NCBI GenBank assembly: GCA_947464585.1
Contig: CANHYS010000169.1
Coordinates: 1 to 5,811, forward strand
Origin: Planctomycetaceae bacterium
Lineage (GTDB): Bacteria > Planctomycetota > Planctomycetia > Pirellulales > UBA1268
Length of the DNA: 5,811 nt
Reading direction: 5' to 3'
Position numbers and translations under genes: made by a program. Position 1 is the stretch's first letter; each line of letters begins with the position of its first letter. Of the stretch, positions 1 through 5,795 are shown in pieces. The notes beneath the pieces are model-generated. The model did no database searches, was not told where the DNA came from, and saw only the letters and a list, made by a program, of their open reading frames with translations.

Positions 1-1864
1 CGACGGCGTTCGCCGCGAGGTTCGCGCCGTCGCTGCCGATCACCTGGAGCTCGGCCAGTGCCAAGATAAAATCGTTGGACCGTGGGGCGAGCTTCGTGGC
101 CGTGACGCGGACATACCGGCCCACGCCCCCGGCCGAGTGCGACTGCGGCTTGGTGCCGGGGTTGGCTAGGTCGGCGTCGGCGAACGCGGCGACCGTCGTC
201 ACGCCATCGCGAAACTCCGGGTCGTTTGCCACCTCCACTCGATACCGCAATGGAAACCCAAATCCGGCGCCGATCCCGTTGAAATTGTCGAAACAGGGAT
301 GGAGCACGATCTCCTTGATCGGCAGCTCGCGGCCCAGGTCGACCTGCAGCCACTTCACCGTGTCTGCCGCCGGGGCGATCCCACTGTGATAGCCGTAGGC
401 AGGACCAGGATTGCCGTCGGTGATCTTCGGCGTCTCCTTGATCAGCTTGTCGAGTTCGGCCAGCCGCGGGCCGGCCGCCTTCGCGATCTCCGCATCGATC
501 TCCTTGCTGCGGGATTCGAGCGACTGCTTCTTGGCGTCGAGGGCCGCATGCTGCCGCATCAACTCCGGATCAGCCGAATACGTCCTATCCTCGCGGTCTA
601 TCGCCGCGAAGACGGACTGGAGTGAGTAATAGTCGTCCTGGGTGATGGGGTCGAACTTGTGGTTGTGGCACTGGGCACAGTGGATCGTGACGCTCGAGAA
701 CGTGCCGATCGTGTTGGCCACCATGTCGTCGCGGTCGAGGTGGCGGGCGATCTTCCCGTCGGTCTTCGTCTCGGGCACCTCGCGGTGGCCGATCAGGTCC
801 CACGGTCCGGCGGCGATGAAACCGATCGCCTCCTGGCCGTCGGTCGAATTGGGAAAGAGCACGTCGCCCGCGATCTGCTCCTCGATGAACCGGGCGTAGG
901 GCTTGTCGGCGTTGAGCGAGCGGATGACATAATCGCGATAGGGCCAGGCGTTGGGCCGGGGCTTGTCCTTGTCGTAGCCGTGTGTGTCGCCGTAGTGGAC
1001 GACGTCGAGCCAGTGCCGGGCCCAGCGTTCGCCGTAGCGGGGCGAGGCAAGCAGCTGGTCGACGAGTTTTTCGTAGGCCGCGGGATCGGCATCGGCGACG
1101 AAGGCATCCACTTCTTCGGGCGTCGGCGGCAGACCCGTCAGGTCGAACGCGAGCCGGCGGATGAGCGTGCGGCGGTCGGCGACCGCCGATGGCGACAGCT
1201 TTTTCTCGATGAGCTGCGCGCGGACGAAGAAGTCTATGGCGTTCCGTTCGGCCTCGACGCCGGGCATGGCTTCGAAGGCTTCCACACGAACGGGCACAGG
1301 CGGCTTCGCAATCGGCTGCCAGGCCCAGTGGTCAAGCCGTGGATCGCGGACGGCTGCGGCGGGCGCATCGTCGGAGCCGGGCCAGGGTGCATCCGCATCG
1401 ATCCAGGCAGTGATGGCGGCGATCTCATCCTTTGATAGCCGCTCGCCCTCGGGCGGCATCATCTGTTCGGTGTTCGTCGTCGTGATCCGCCGGACCAGTT
1501 CGCTCTGTGTCCCCTTCCCCGAAACAATCGCAGGACCAAAATCGCCCCCCTTGAGCATGGCGGCCCGCGAGTCGAGCCGCAGGCCCGATTCCTGGGCGTC
1601 GGCCCCGTGGCACTCCACGCAGCGGGCGGCGAGCACGGCACGCGCGGCGGAATGGTCGATAGGGTCGGCCTTGGCGACCTGGTCTGAGCCTGGCTTCTGT
1701 TCGACGGCATCGTCGGCACCGCGGGCTACCGCATCCCCAACGAACAGACAGCCCAACAGACAGCCCAGCACGCACCAAGCGATGCAGAGCCCGCGGGCAA
1801 CGCGGACCGCAACGGGCTGACGGAACTGGGGTGTCAGACGTGTCAGACGTGTCAAACGTGTCAT
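1..1864 (-). CDS. Planctomycete cytochrome c (PSCyt1) / DUF1549 haem protein with discoidin-like domain, 3' end missing
   Basis: One uninterrupted minus-strand frame of 621 codons runs from the ATG at 1864 off the left edge. Residues 1-25 are basic and 26-43 hydrophobic, with AVA/ARG near 45-49, which looks like a Sec signal peptide; the protein is probably exported. A first haem motif, CVECH (82-86), followed by MMPPEGERLS (135-144) marks the PSCyt1 domain. Residues about 210-425 match DUF1549/PSCyt2: RRLAFDLTGLPPT (236-248), SPRYGERWARHWLD (274-287), and a second CxxCH in CAQCHNHKFDP (396-406). A helical, charged, possibly coiled-coil stretch (432-477) leads into a discoidin/F5-8-type-C-like region (about 490-611: WLQVDLGRELPIKEI, GRYVRVTATKL, LAELQVIG). 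Family members usually end in DUF1553 and total roughly 800-1,100 residues, so the C-terminus is outside the window. Known: the family is expanded in Planctomycetes and its biochemistry is unsettled. Inferred: an extracytoplasmic redox or polysaccharide-related role. No in-frame ATG lies upstream close enough to compete; the only Shine-Dalgarno hint is a GGATGG. Confidence 0.93.
   Translation of the reverse strand, partial: MTRLTRLTRLTPQFRQPVAVRVARGLCIAWCVLGCLLGCLFVGDAVARGADDAVEQKPGSDQVAKADPIDHSAARAVLAARCVECHGADAQESGLRLDSRAAMLKGGDFGPAIVSGKGTQSELVRRITTTNTEQMMPPEGERLSKDEIAAITAWIDADAPWPGSDDAPAAAVRDPRLDHWAWQPIAKPPVPVRVEAFEAMPGVEAERNAIDFFVRAQLIEKKLSPSAVADRRTLIRRLAFDLTGLPPTPEEVDAFVADADPAAYEKLVDQLLASPRYGERWARHWLDVVHYGDTHGYDKDKPRPNAWPYRDYVIRSLNADKPYARFIEEQIAGDVLFPNSTDGQEAIGFIAAGPWDLIGHREVPETKTDGKIARHLDRDDMVANTIGTFSSVTIHCAQCHNHKFDPITQDDYYSLQSVFAAIDREDRTYSADPELMRQHAALDAKKQSLESRSKEIDAEIAKAAGPRLAELDKLIKETPKITDGNPGPAYGYHSGIAPAADTVKWLQVDLGRELPIKEIVLHPCFDNFNGIGAGFGFPLRYRVEVANDPEFRDGVTTVAAFADADLANPGTKPQSHSAGGVGRYVRVTATKLAPRSNDFILALAELQVIGSDGANLAANAV
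1831..1863 (-). repeat. 9-bp tandem repeat at the start of the cytochrome gene
   Basis: On the plus strand, gtgtcagac occurs at 1831-1839 and 1840-1848, gtgtcaaac at 1849-1857, and a partial gtgtca at 1858-1863. On the coding strand this reads Thr-Arg-Leu three times (residues 2-10) immediately after the start codon. The unit is a multiple of three, so gain or loss of copies would keep the frame and only change the length of the basic n-region before the signal-peptide core. Confidence 0.85.
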
Positions 1865-2067
1865 GGCAAAACCATCCGTCCGTTTTCGATCGGACCGTAC
1901 GGAAACCGTAAGAAAATGTGCCGTACAGACATACTTTAGTACGAATCCCGCCCCCGAAACTGCCATTTCACCAAGAAATCGCGGGGTTCCCCGAGGAATC
2001 GCGGTCCGTCCGTGCCCAGTCGGGGTGCGGGGCGGGTGCCGGCCCCGGCTCCGCAGGATGGGCCCAA
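1865..2067. other. Intergenic region upstream of the cytochrome gene and downstream of corA
   Basis: No gene is supported here. The region should carry the promoter of the leftward cytochrome gene and the end of the corA transcript. The palindrome ccgtacgg lies at 1895-1902, and its half-site recurs as ccgta (1906-1910) and ccgtac (1921-1926). An 11-base direct repeat with one mismatch lies at 1974-1984 and 1994-2004 (agaaatcgcgg / aggaatcgcgg, period 20), with a small cgggg/ccccg dyad at 1982-1993 between them. That dyad has too short a loop and no following T-run to be called a terminator. No -35/-10 pair was convincing. Confidence 0.4.
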
Positions 2068-3093
2068 TCACAGCAGCCGGAGTCGCCTGAGAAGGACCAC
2101 GAGCACGATGGTGATGATCGCCGACAGCACCCAGAAGTAGGCGTAGCCGTGCGCCCACCGCACCTCCGGCAAGACCTCGAAGTTCATGCCGTAGACGCCG
2201 CAGAGGAACGTCAGCGGCAGGAAGATCGTGCTCACCACCGCGAGCCTGTTCATCGTCATGTTGGTTCGGTGGGCGGTGAAGGTCAGCGAGAGGTTCACGG
2301 CGCTCTCCAGGATTTCCCGATTGGCGTCGATGTCGGCGAGCAGCCTGTCGAGCGTGCCGATCATCGTTCCGAAAAACTCGAGTGTCGCGTCGCTGATCAG
2401 CGCCGTTTTCCTCGACACCAGTTCCTCGAGCACGCGGCGTACCGGCAGCACCCGCTTGCGCAGCACCATCAGCTTGGCCGACATGTGCGACAATCGGTCG
2501 AGCGTGGTCTCATTCACCTCGTGGTGCAGCGCGAGCCGCACGCTTTCGACGTCGTGCTCGAGTTCGCCCTCCAGGGCAATGAACTGATTGATCTGCGCGT
2601 TCCAGATCTCATAAATCAGAAAGCTGGACGTCTTTGCGTACTTCTGGAAGTCGTGCTCGTAGTCGCGTCGCACGACGGCGAGCACTGCGGACGGCTCGCG
2701 GTGCAGCGTGACGAGAAATCCTTCGCCGATCACGACGTCGCAACGATCCCAGTCGATGCTCCCTTCCCGGGAGACAGCACCTACCAGCGTGATGTGGAGG
2801 AGTCGCTCCGAACGACGGACGGTAGATATTGGCTCGCTCTGGACATCACCAGCCTGGTCCGCGAGCCGCTGCAGGCACGACCTGCAATCATCGTCGATCG
2901 GCACCACGTCCTGCAGGACATTCGGATCGGCGGTCGCGAGATCGAGATCGATCCAGACGAATTCGCCGGCCCGGATGCGTGCCGGAATGTCCGGCAGGCT
3001 GGTGCGGCCGAGCACATGCTCGTCGAAATTGAAATACTCCGCGACGACGCCAGGAACCGACACCACGCTTGCAGCTATTGCGTCGGGTGTCAT
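2068..3093 (-). CDS. corA: CorA-family magnesium/divalent cation transport protein
   Basis: This complete 341-residue frame has the usual CorA length and architecture. The N-terminal two thirds form the cytoplasmic regulatory part, followed by a long, charged helical stretch (about 165-280). Two membrane helices lie at the C-terminus: TM1 about 281-301, ending in the family signature YGMNF (GMN at 302-304), and TM2 about 318-335, ending in a basic tail RRLRLL. The short loop between them carries LPEVRWAHGY (308-317), which corresponds to the usual MPE...GY loop. The GMN triplet forms the entrance filter of these pentameric inner-membrane channels that take up Mg2+ and sometimes Co2+ or Ni2+. 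GMN is shared with ZntB-type exporters, so the exact substrate is not proven. The start at 3093 has only a weak AGGTG four bases upstream. The gene is divergent from the sigma factor gene across 162 bp and may share regulatory DNA with it. The gene symbol reflects family membership. Confidence 0.92.
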   Translation of the reverse strand: MTPDAIAASVVSVPGVVAEYFNFDEHVLGRTSLPDIPARIRAGEFVWIDLDLATADPNVLQDVVPIDDDCRSCLQRLADQAGDVQSEPISTVRRSERLLHITLVGAVSREGSIDWDRCDVVIGEGFLVTLHREPSAVLAVVRRDYEHDFQKYAKTSSFLIYEIWNAQINQFIALEGELEHDVESVRLALHHEVNETTLDRLSHMSAKLMVLRKRVLPVRRVLEELVSRKTALISDATLEFFGTMIGTLDRLLADIDANREILESAVNLSLTFTAHRTNMTMNRLAVVSTIFLPLTFLCGVYGMNFEVLPEVRWAHGYAYFWVLSAIITIVLVVLLRRLRLL

Positions 3094-3190
3094 GGGGCAC
3101 CTGTCTCACGGGAGGGATCGTCGCTGAACCGGGCCGGGCGGAGAGGGCGACGCGGACCGAGAGTCTACTCCATTGCTGTTCGCGGTCTGA

Positions 3191-3217
3191 ATCCCGGCCG
3201 GGATCGGTACTAATCCC
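3191..3217. promoter_or_regulatory. Perfect 14-bp palindrome with a third half-site upstream of the ECF sigma gene
   Basis: ATCCCGGCCGGGAT (3191-3204) is a perfect 14-bp inverted repeat. A third ATCCC follows at 3213-3217 and can pair with GGGAT at 3200-3204, giving an alternative stem with an 8-base loop. The element lies 52 bases before the sigma factor start and about 100 bases before the divergent corA start. It could be an operator for either gene or a leader hairpin. No convincing sigma-70 or ECF-type -35/-10 pair was identified around it, so the regulatory role is inferred. Confidence 0.4.
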
Positions 3218-3238
3218 GCGTCGTTCGGCACAATCAAT

Positions 3239-3247
3239 GGAGGAAGG
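3239..3247 (+). promoter_or_regulatory. Strong Shine-Dalgarno sequence for the sigma factor
   Basis: GGAGGAAGG ends eight bases before the ATG at 3256, an ideal spacing. It fixes the start of the sigma factor. It stands out because the other starts in this window have weak or no Shine-Dalgarno sequences, so the sigma factor may be translated more efficiently than its downstream partner. Confidence 0.8.
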
Positions 3248-3255
3248 TCTCCCCC

Positions 3256-3819
3256 ATGCATCCAGATCCTGCCACACACCCCGACACTGAACAGGCCGAT
3301 GCCTACGAGGAATTCCTCGGCCTCTTTTCCCGGAACCAGTCCCGCGTGCAGGCCTACATCCGCTCCCTCGTGCCCGACGCCGCCCACGCCGACGATGTGT
3401 TTCAGGCGACGAGCCTCATCCTCTGGCGAAGCTTCGCAACATTCGATCGCGAAAAAGACTTCCTGCCCTGGGCTCTTGGAGTCGCACGACACCAGGTGCT
3501 GATGTTCTGGCGGACGAAGCGGCGCGACCGGCACGTCTTTAGCGAGACGTTGATCACGACCCTCGCGGACGATGCGTTGGGCCGCGTCGACTTCGCCGCG
3601 GACCGGCAGCGGGCCCTCGATGCCTGCGTGGAGGGCTTGCCACCGCGGCAGCAGGATTTGATCCGGATGTTTTATGGCGAGAATCAATCGGCCGACACGA
3701 TCGCCGCCTCGTGGGACCGCACCGTCCACGCCGTCTACAAGGCACTCAAGGTGATGCGAAAGAGCCTGCTCGAATGTGTGGAACGCCGACTCGCCACGGA
3801 AGGCCTGCTGCCCGAGTGA
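3256..3819 (+). CDS. ECF-type RNA polymerase sigma factor (Rhodopirellula/Verrucomicrobium family)
   Basis: This 187-residue protein has the normal ECF length, with sigma regions 2 and 4 and no region 3. Region 2 covers about 17-92: YEEFLGLFSRNQSRVQAYIRS, then DDVFQATSLILWRSFATFD (46-64) for core RNA polymerase and -10 contacts, then FLPWALGVARHQVLMFWRTKRR (69-90). Region 4 covers about 117-175: ALDACVEGLPPRQQDLIRMFY (120-140), then a helix-turn-helix over SADTIAASWDRTVHAVYKAL (145-164) that should read the -35 element. The pattern matches the family defined from Rhodopirellula and Verrucomicrobium. It directs RNA polymerase to a dedicated promoter set in response to a membrane signal. The start is fixed by the GGAGGAAGG eight bases upstream. 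The gene stops ten bases before the FecR/LamG gene, indicating an operon with its likely regulator. The regulon is unknown. Confidence 0.93.
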   Translation: MHPDPATHPDTEQADAYEEFLGLFSRNQSRVQAYIRSLVPDAAHADDVFQATSLILWRSFATFDREKDFLPWALGVARHQVLMFWRTKRRDRHVFSETLITTLADDALGRVDFAADRQRALDACVEGLPPRQQDLIRMFYGENQSADTIAASWDRTVHAVYKALKVMRKSLLECVERRLATEGLLPE

Positions 3820-3829
3820 ACTCCTCACC

Positions 3830-3880
3830 ATGCACGACCAGCACATGAACAACCAGCACATGCAAAACGACGACCAGCAC
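3830..3880 (+). repeat. Imperfect 15-bp repeats giving three in-frame ATGs and a His-rich N-terminus
   Basis: Three consecutive units each begin with ATG and end with CCAGCAC: 3830-3844, 3845-3859 and a longer variant 3860-3880. They encode MHDQH, MNNQH and MQNDDQH. Each ATG is in frame and could start translation. Five histidines fall within about 21 residues when the following HRDAH is included. The segment precedes the first recognisable helix of the anti-sigma-like domain and would be cytoplasmic. Confidence 0.7.
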
Positions 3881-5587
3881 CGCGACGCCCACGAGCGACT
3901 CCTGTCGCTGACCGCCGACTATCTCAACGGCACACTTTCCCCGGCGGAGACCGCCGAACTGGAATCGCTGCTCACCCAGGATCCGATCGCGCGGCAGGCG
4001 TTCCTCGACGCGTCGTTGCTCCACGCCCAACTGGCCACCACGCCAGTGGCGCTGGGGTATGAACGCAAAGGGAAGGCCGACTCAAAAGGGGACGGGCACC
4101 TTTTGCTTCGCAAAACGAGCCAGTCCCCACCTACGCAAAACGAGTCCGTCCCCAAGCGTTCGGTGCCGCCTGCCGCCGCCCTCGCCGCGGGCCTGCTCCT
4201 GGCCGCCGCCTGCCTGGCGCTCATCCTGACGGAGCCGGCCGCGCAGCGGTTGGCCGTCTCCGACCGTCTCGCGGTGCCCGCCGTCGCCCCCACCGAGCCA
4301 AACGACCTCCACTACGACAACCGGCAGTTGCCGATCAAGACCGTGGCGGTGCTGCACGACGAAGGATCGCAGGCCAACGCGGCTGACACGCCGGCGGCGA
4401 CCGATCGAGACATCACGCCCTCGACCCTCGAATCCACTGCCAGCGGCATGCGACTCACGTCGGCCGACGGCGCCGACGTGCGGCTGGAGGGCTCGTCACG
4501 ATTCGGGTTCGCCAGCGGCGATTCGGGTGCCCTCTTCAGCGGCAGCGTGCGGGCCCGCGTCGCTGACCCCACCAAGACGTTCTCGGTGGTGACATCCAAT
4601 CTCCGTGTGGTCGACCTCGGCACGGAATTCCGCGTCAGCCAGATGGATGACGAACGCGTGGCGGTGACGGTGCTCGATGGCGATGTCGAGGTGCAGTCTC
4701 GCGTGAGACTGCCGGTCTGCTACTGGCCGTTCGACGACCGCGAGAACGACCAGCGAGGCAGCGACGTGCGCGTCACGACCGACGCGATGCAATCGCTGCC
4801 CGCCGAATGCGGCGACGCCCTGCAACGCTGCGACGGCATCGTCGGCGCGGGCGCCCTGCGGTTCGACAATTCCACGGGCTCGTCCGCCCGGGTGCAGGGC
4901 GGCACGGGCGAGAAGGTGGGCCTCGGCACACTCTCGGCCGCGGAGGGGATCACGGTCGAGGCGCTGATCATCTCACAATGGACGGCGGCATTCAGGGACT
5001 ACGACGAAATCTACCGCAAGGAAGATGGCACCTGCCGCGTGTTGCTCTGTTTCCAGAACGATGGTGATCGCCACACGGGCCTCGCCGAGCCGGCGGTGCC
5101 GTCCGGCCCCTGTCTCTCGTTTGGACTGCATCTGGCTGGTCGCGACTACAAGGAGCTCGACATGCCGCTCGACGGCCGCGACGGCCGGCCGTCCGTGGCC
5201 GATCTCACCGACGGCAGGCCGCACCATATCGTCGCCACCTTCGACAGTTTCACTGGCCGCAAGGCGATCTTCATCGACGGCTTGCTGCGATTCGAGCATG
5301 TGTACCCCGCCGGCACGCTCATCGTGAGCGGTGGGCCGGAGCCCGCCTTCATCGGCAGCCATATTGGCAACGAAAACTTCCACGGCGTCATCGACGAACT
5401 GGCCCTCTACGACTTTGCCCTCACGGCCGACGAGATCGCCGAGCACCACGAGCATGCCCGCCACGGCGAGACCTACTTCGGCCCGCGGTCCACCCGGCCC
5501 AACGCGGCGCGGTGGCAGGCGATCACCCGCATCACCGCGGGCCAGACGCAGATCTTCAACAGCAAGACCGGACTCGCCGCGGAATAG
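3830..5587 (+). CDS. FecR-like transmembrane regulator (probable anti-sigma partner) with LamG/concanavalin-A-like ectodomain
   Basis: From the ATG at 3830 the protein has 585 residues. Order: His/Met/Gln-rich N-terminus (1-21); a cytoplasmic anti-sigma-like helical segment (about 21-69: LTADYLNGTLSPAETAELES, DPIARQAFLDASLLHAQL) without a CxxC zinc site; a linker containing a repeat insertion (87-108); one membrane helix (about 116-133); an Ala/Asp-rich spacer; a FecR domain (about 204-290, core VVDLGTEFRVSQMDDERVAV and VLDGDVEV); and a LamG-type domain (about 294-544, HHIVATFDSFTGRKAIFIDG and VIDELALYDFALTADEIAEH). Six cysteines lie in the LamG part, an even number suited to disulfides outside the cytoplasm. 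The N-in/C-out topology suggests that the LamG domain binds a glycan or protein ligand and the N-terminus controls the adjacent sigma factor. A start at 3776 is open in frame but would overlap the sigma gene by 44 bases and add an unconserved-looking extension. ATGs at 3845 and 3860 are also possible, and none has a clear Shine-Dalgarno sequence. Confidence 0.88.
   Translation: MHDQHMNNQHMQNDDQHRDAHERLLSLTADYLNGTLSPAETAELESLLTQDPIARQAFLDASLLHAQLATTPVALGYERKGKADSKGDGHLLLRKTSQSPPTQNESVPKRSVPPAAALAAGLLLAAACLALILTEPAAQRLAVSDRLAVPAVAPTEPNDLHYDNRQLPIKTVAVLHDEGSQANAADTPAATDRDITPSTLESTASGMRLTSADGADVRLEGSSRFGFASGDSGALFSGSVRARVADPTKTFSVVTSNLRVVDLGTEFRVSQMDDERVAVTVLDGDVEVQSRVRLPVCYWPFDDRENDQRGSDVRVTTDAMQSLPAECGDALQRCDGIVGAGALRFDNSTGSSARVQGGTGEKVGLGTLSAAEGITVEALIISQWTAAFRDYDEIYRKEDGTCRVLLCFQNDGDRHTGLAEPAVPSGPCLSFGLHLAGRDYKELDMPLDGRDGRPSVADLTDGRPHHIVATFDSFTGRKAIFIDGLLRFEHVYPAGTLIVSGGPEPAFIGSHIGNENFHGVIDELALYDFALTADEIAEHHEHARHGETYFGPRSTRPNAARWQAITRITAGQTQIFNSKTGLAAE
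4088..4153. repeat. REP-like palindromic element with duplicated right arm, inside the FecR/LamG coding sequence
   Basis: Positions 4088-4128 form a gap-free 41-base imperfect dyad: GGGGAC (4088-4093) pairs with GTCCCC (4123-4128) and TTTTGC (4101-4106) with GCAAAA (4110-4115), with 16 of 19 arm positions paired around a 3-base loop. The right arm (4110-4128) recurs at 4135-4153 with two mismatches in 19, a 25-base period. This second copy can also pair with the left arm at 16 of 19 positions, so two mutually exclusive hairpins are possible. The element is translated in frame as residues 87-108, a polar linker just before the membrane helix. From memory, similar ggggac...gtcccc elements are dispersed in planctomycete genomes and resemble REP sequences mobilised by IS200/RAYT-type transposases; this was not searched. 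Confidence 0.75.
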
Positions 5588-5634
5588 CCGCACGCTAGCC
5601 CCGTCGGCTCCGCCCACCGGCCGGAGGGGTTTGG
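5588..5634. other. GC-rich dyad after the FecR/LamG gene, possible weak terminator or dispersed repeat
   Basis: Directly after the stop codon, CTCCG (5608-5612) can pair with CGGAG (5622-5626) across a 9-base loop, and the CCCC run at 5599-5602 faces GGGG at 5626-5629 as an alternative. The following GGGTTTGG is not a true T-run, so intrinsic termination is uncertain. The segment beginning ctagccccgtcggctccgcc resembles GC-rich intergenic sequences I associate with planctomycete genomes; that impression is unverified. Confidence 0.3.
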
Positions 5635-5674
5635 CACACGCGGGCCACTTGGAGCCGGGATCGGTAGCCCAATT

Positions 5675-5702
5675 TGGACAGCCCGACGCCGGCGGCTACC
5701 AT
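5675..5702 (+). promoter_or_regulatory. Candidate sigma-70-like promoter for the gene starting at 5796
   Basis: TGGACA (5675-5680, five of six matches to TTGACA) is followed after 16 bases by TACCAT (5697-5702, four of six matches to TATAAT). This would start transcription near 5709 and leave a leader of about 87 bases. A 7-base inverted repeat, GGTAGCC (5663-5669) and GGCTACC (5694-5700), brackets the element and could act as an operator. Motif matches this short occur by chance, so this is only a candidate. Confidence 0.25.
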
Positions 5703-5745
5703 AAGGGCGTCGAGACGGACCGGAATCAGCCCGGAATAATCTGGG

Positions 5746-5769
5746 CTTCAGTCCACAGCTTCAGTCCAC
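5746..5769 (+). repeat. Direct repeat of 11 bases, period 13, in the leader of the next gene
   Basis: cttcagtccac occurs exactly at 5746-5756 and 5759-5769, separated by two bases. It lies 27 bases before the ATG at 5796, downstream of the candidate promoter. A dyad, agccc (5728-5732) with gggct (5743-5747), sits just upstream. The function is unknown; a paired binding site in the leader or a slippage duplication are both possible. Confidence 0.55.
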
Positions 5770-5795
5770 CCGCTCCCCCAGCCGATCACACCATC

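Noticed and set aside
659..1435. A plus-strand open frame (258 codons) opposite the cytochrome gene.
   Set aside because: The minus strand encodes two CxxCH motifs and DUF1549 hallmarks over this whole stretch; the plus frame is a shadow.
1831..1863. The tandem gtgtcagac copies as a CRISPR-like array.
   Set aside because: Units are 9 bases with no spacers and fall inside a coding sequence.
1918..3213. A long plus-strand open frame (431 codons) opposite corA.
   Set aside because: It is antisense to a clear CorA protein with the GMN signature; the frame is open only because of high GC content and the predicted protein has no domain-like features.
3776..3829. An upstream in-frame start for the FecR/LamG protein at 3776.
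   Set aside because: It overlaps the end of the sigma gene by 44 bases, lacks a Shine-Dalgarno sequence and adds 18 residues with no family resemblance; 3830 gives a usual short intergenic gap.
3106..3861. A minus-strand open frame (251 codons) opposite the sigma factor.
   Set aside because: The plus strand has a strong Shine-Dalgarno sequence and a complete ECF sigma factor; the antisense frame has no recognisable domain.
4973..5617. A minus-strand open frame (214 codons) opposite the LamG domain.
   Set aside because: The plus strand encodes recognisable LamG motifs throughout; the antisense frame shows none.
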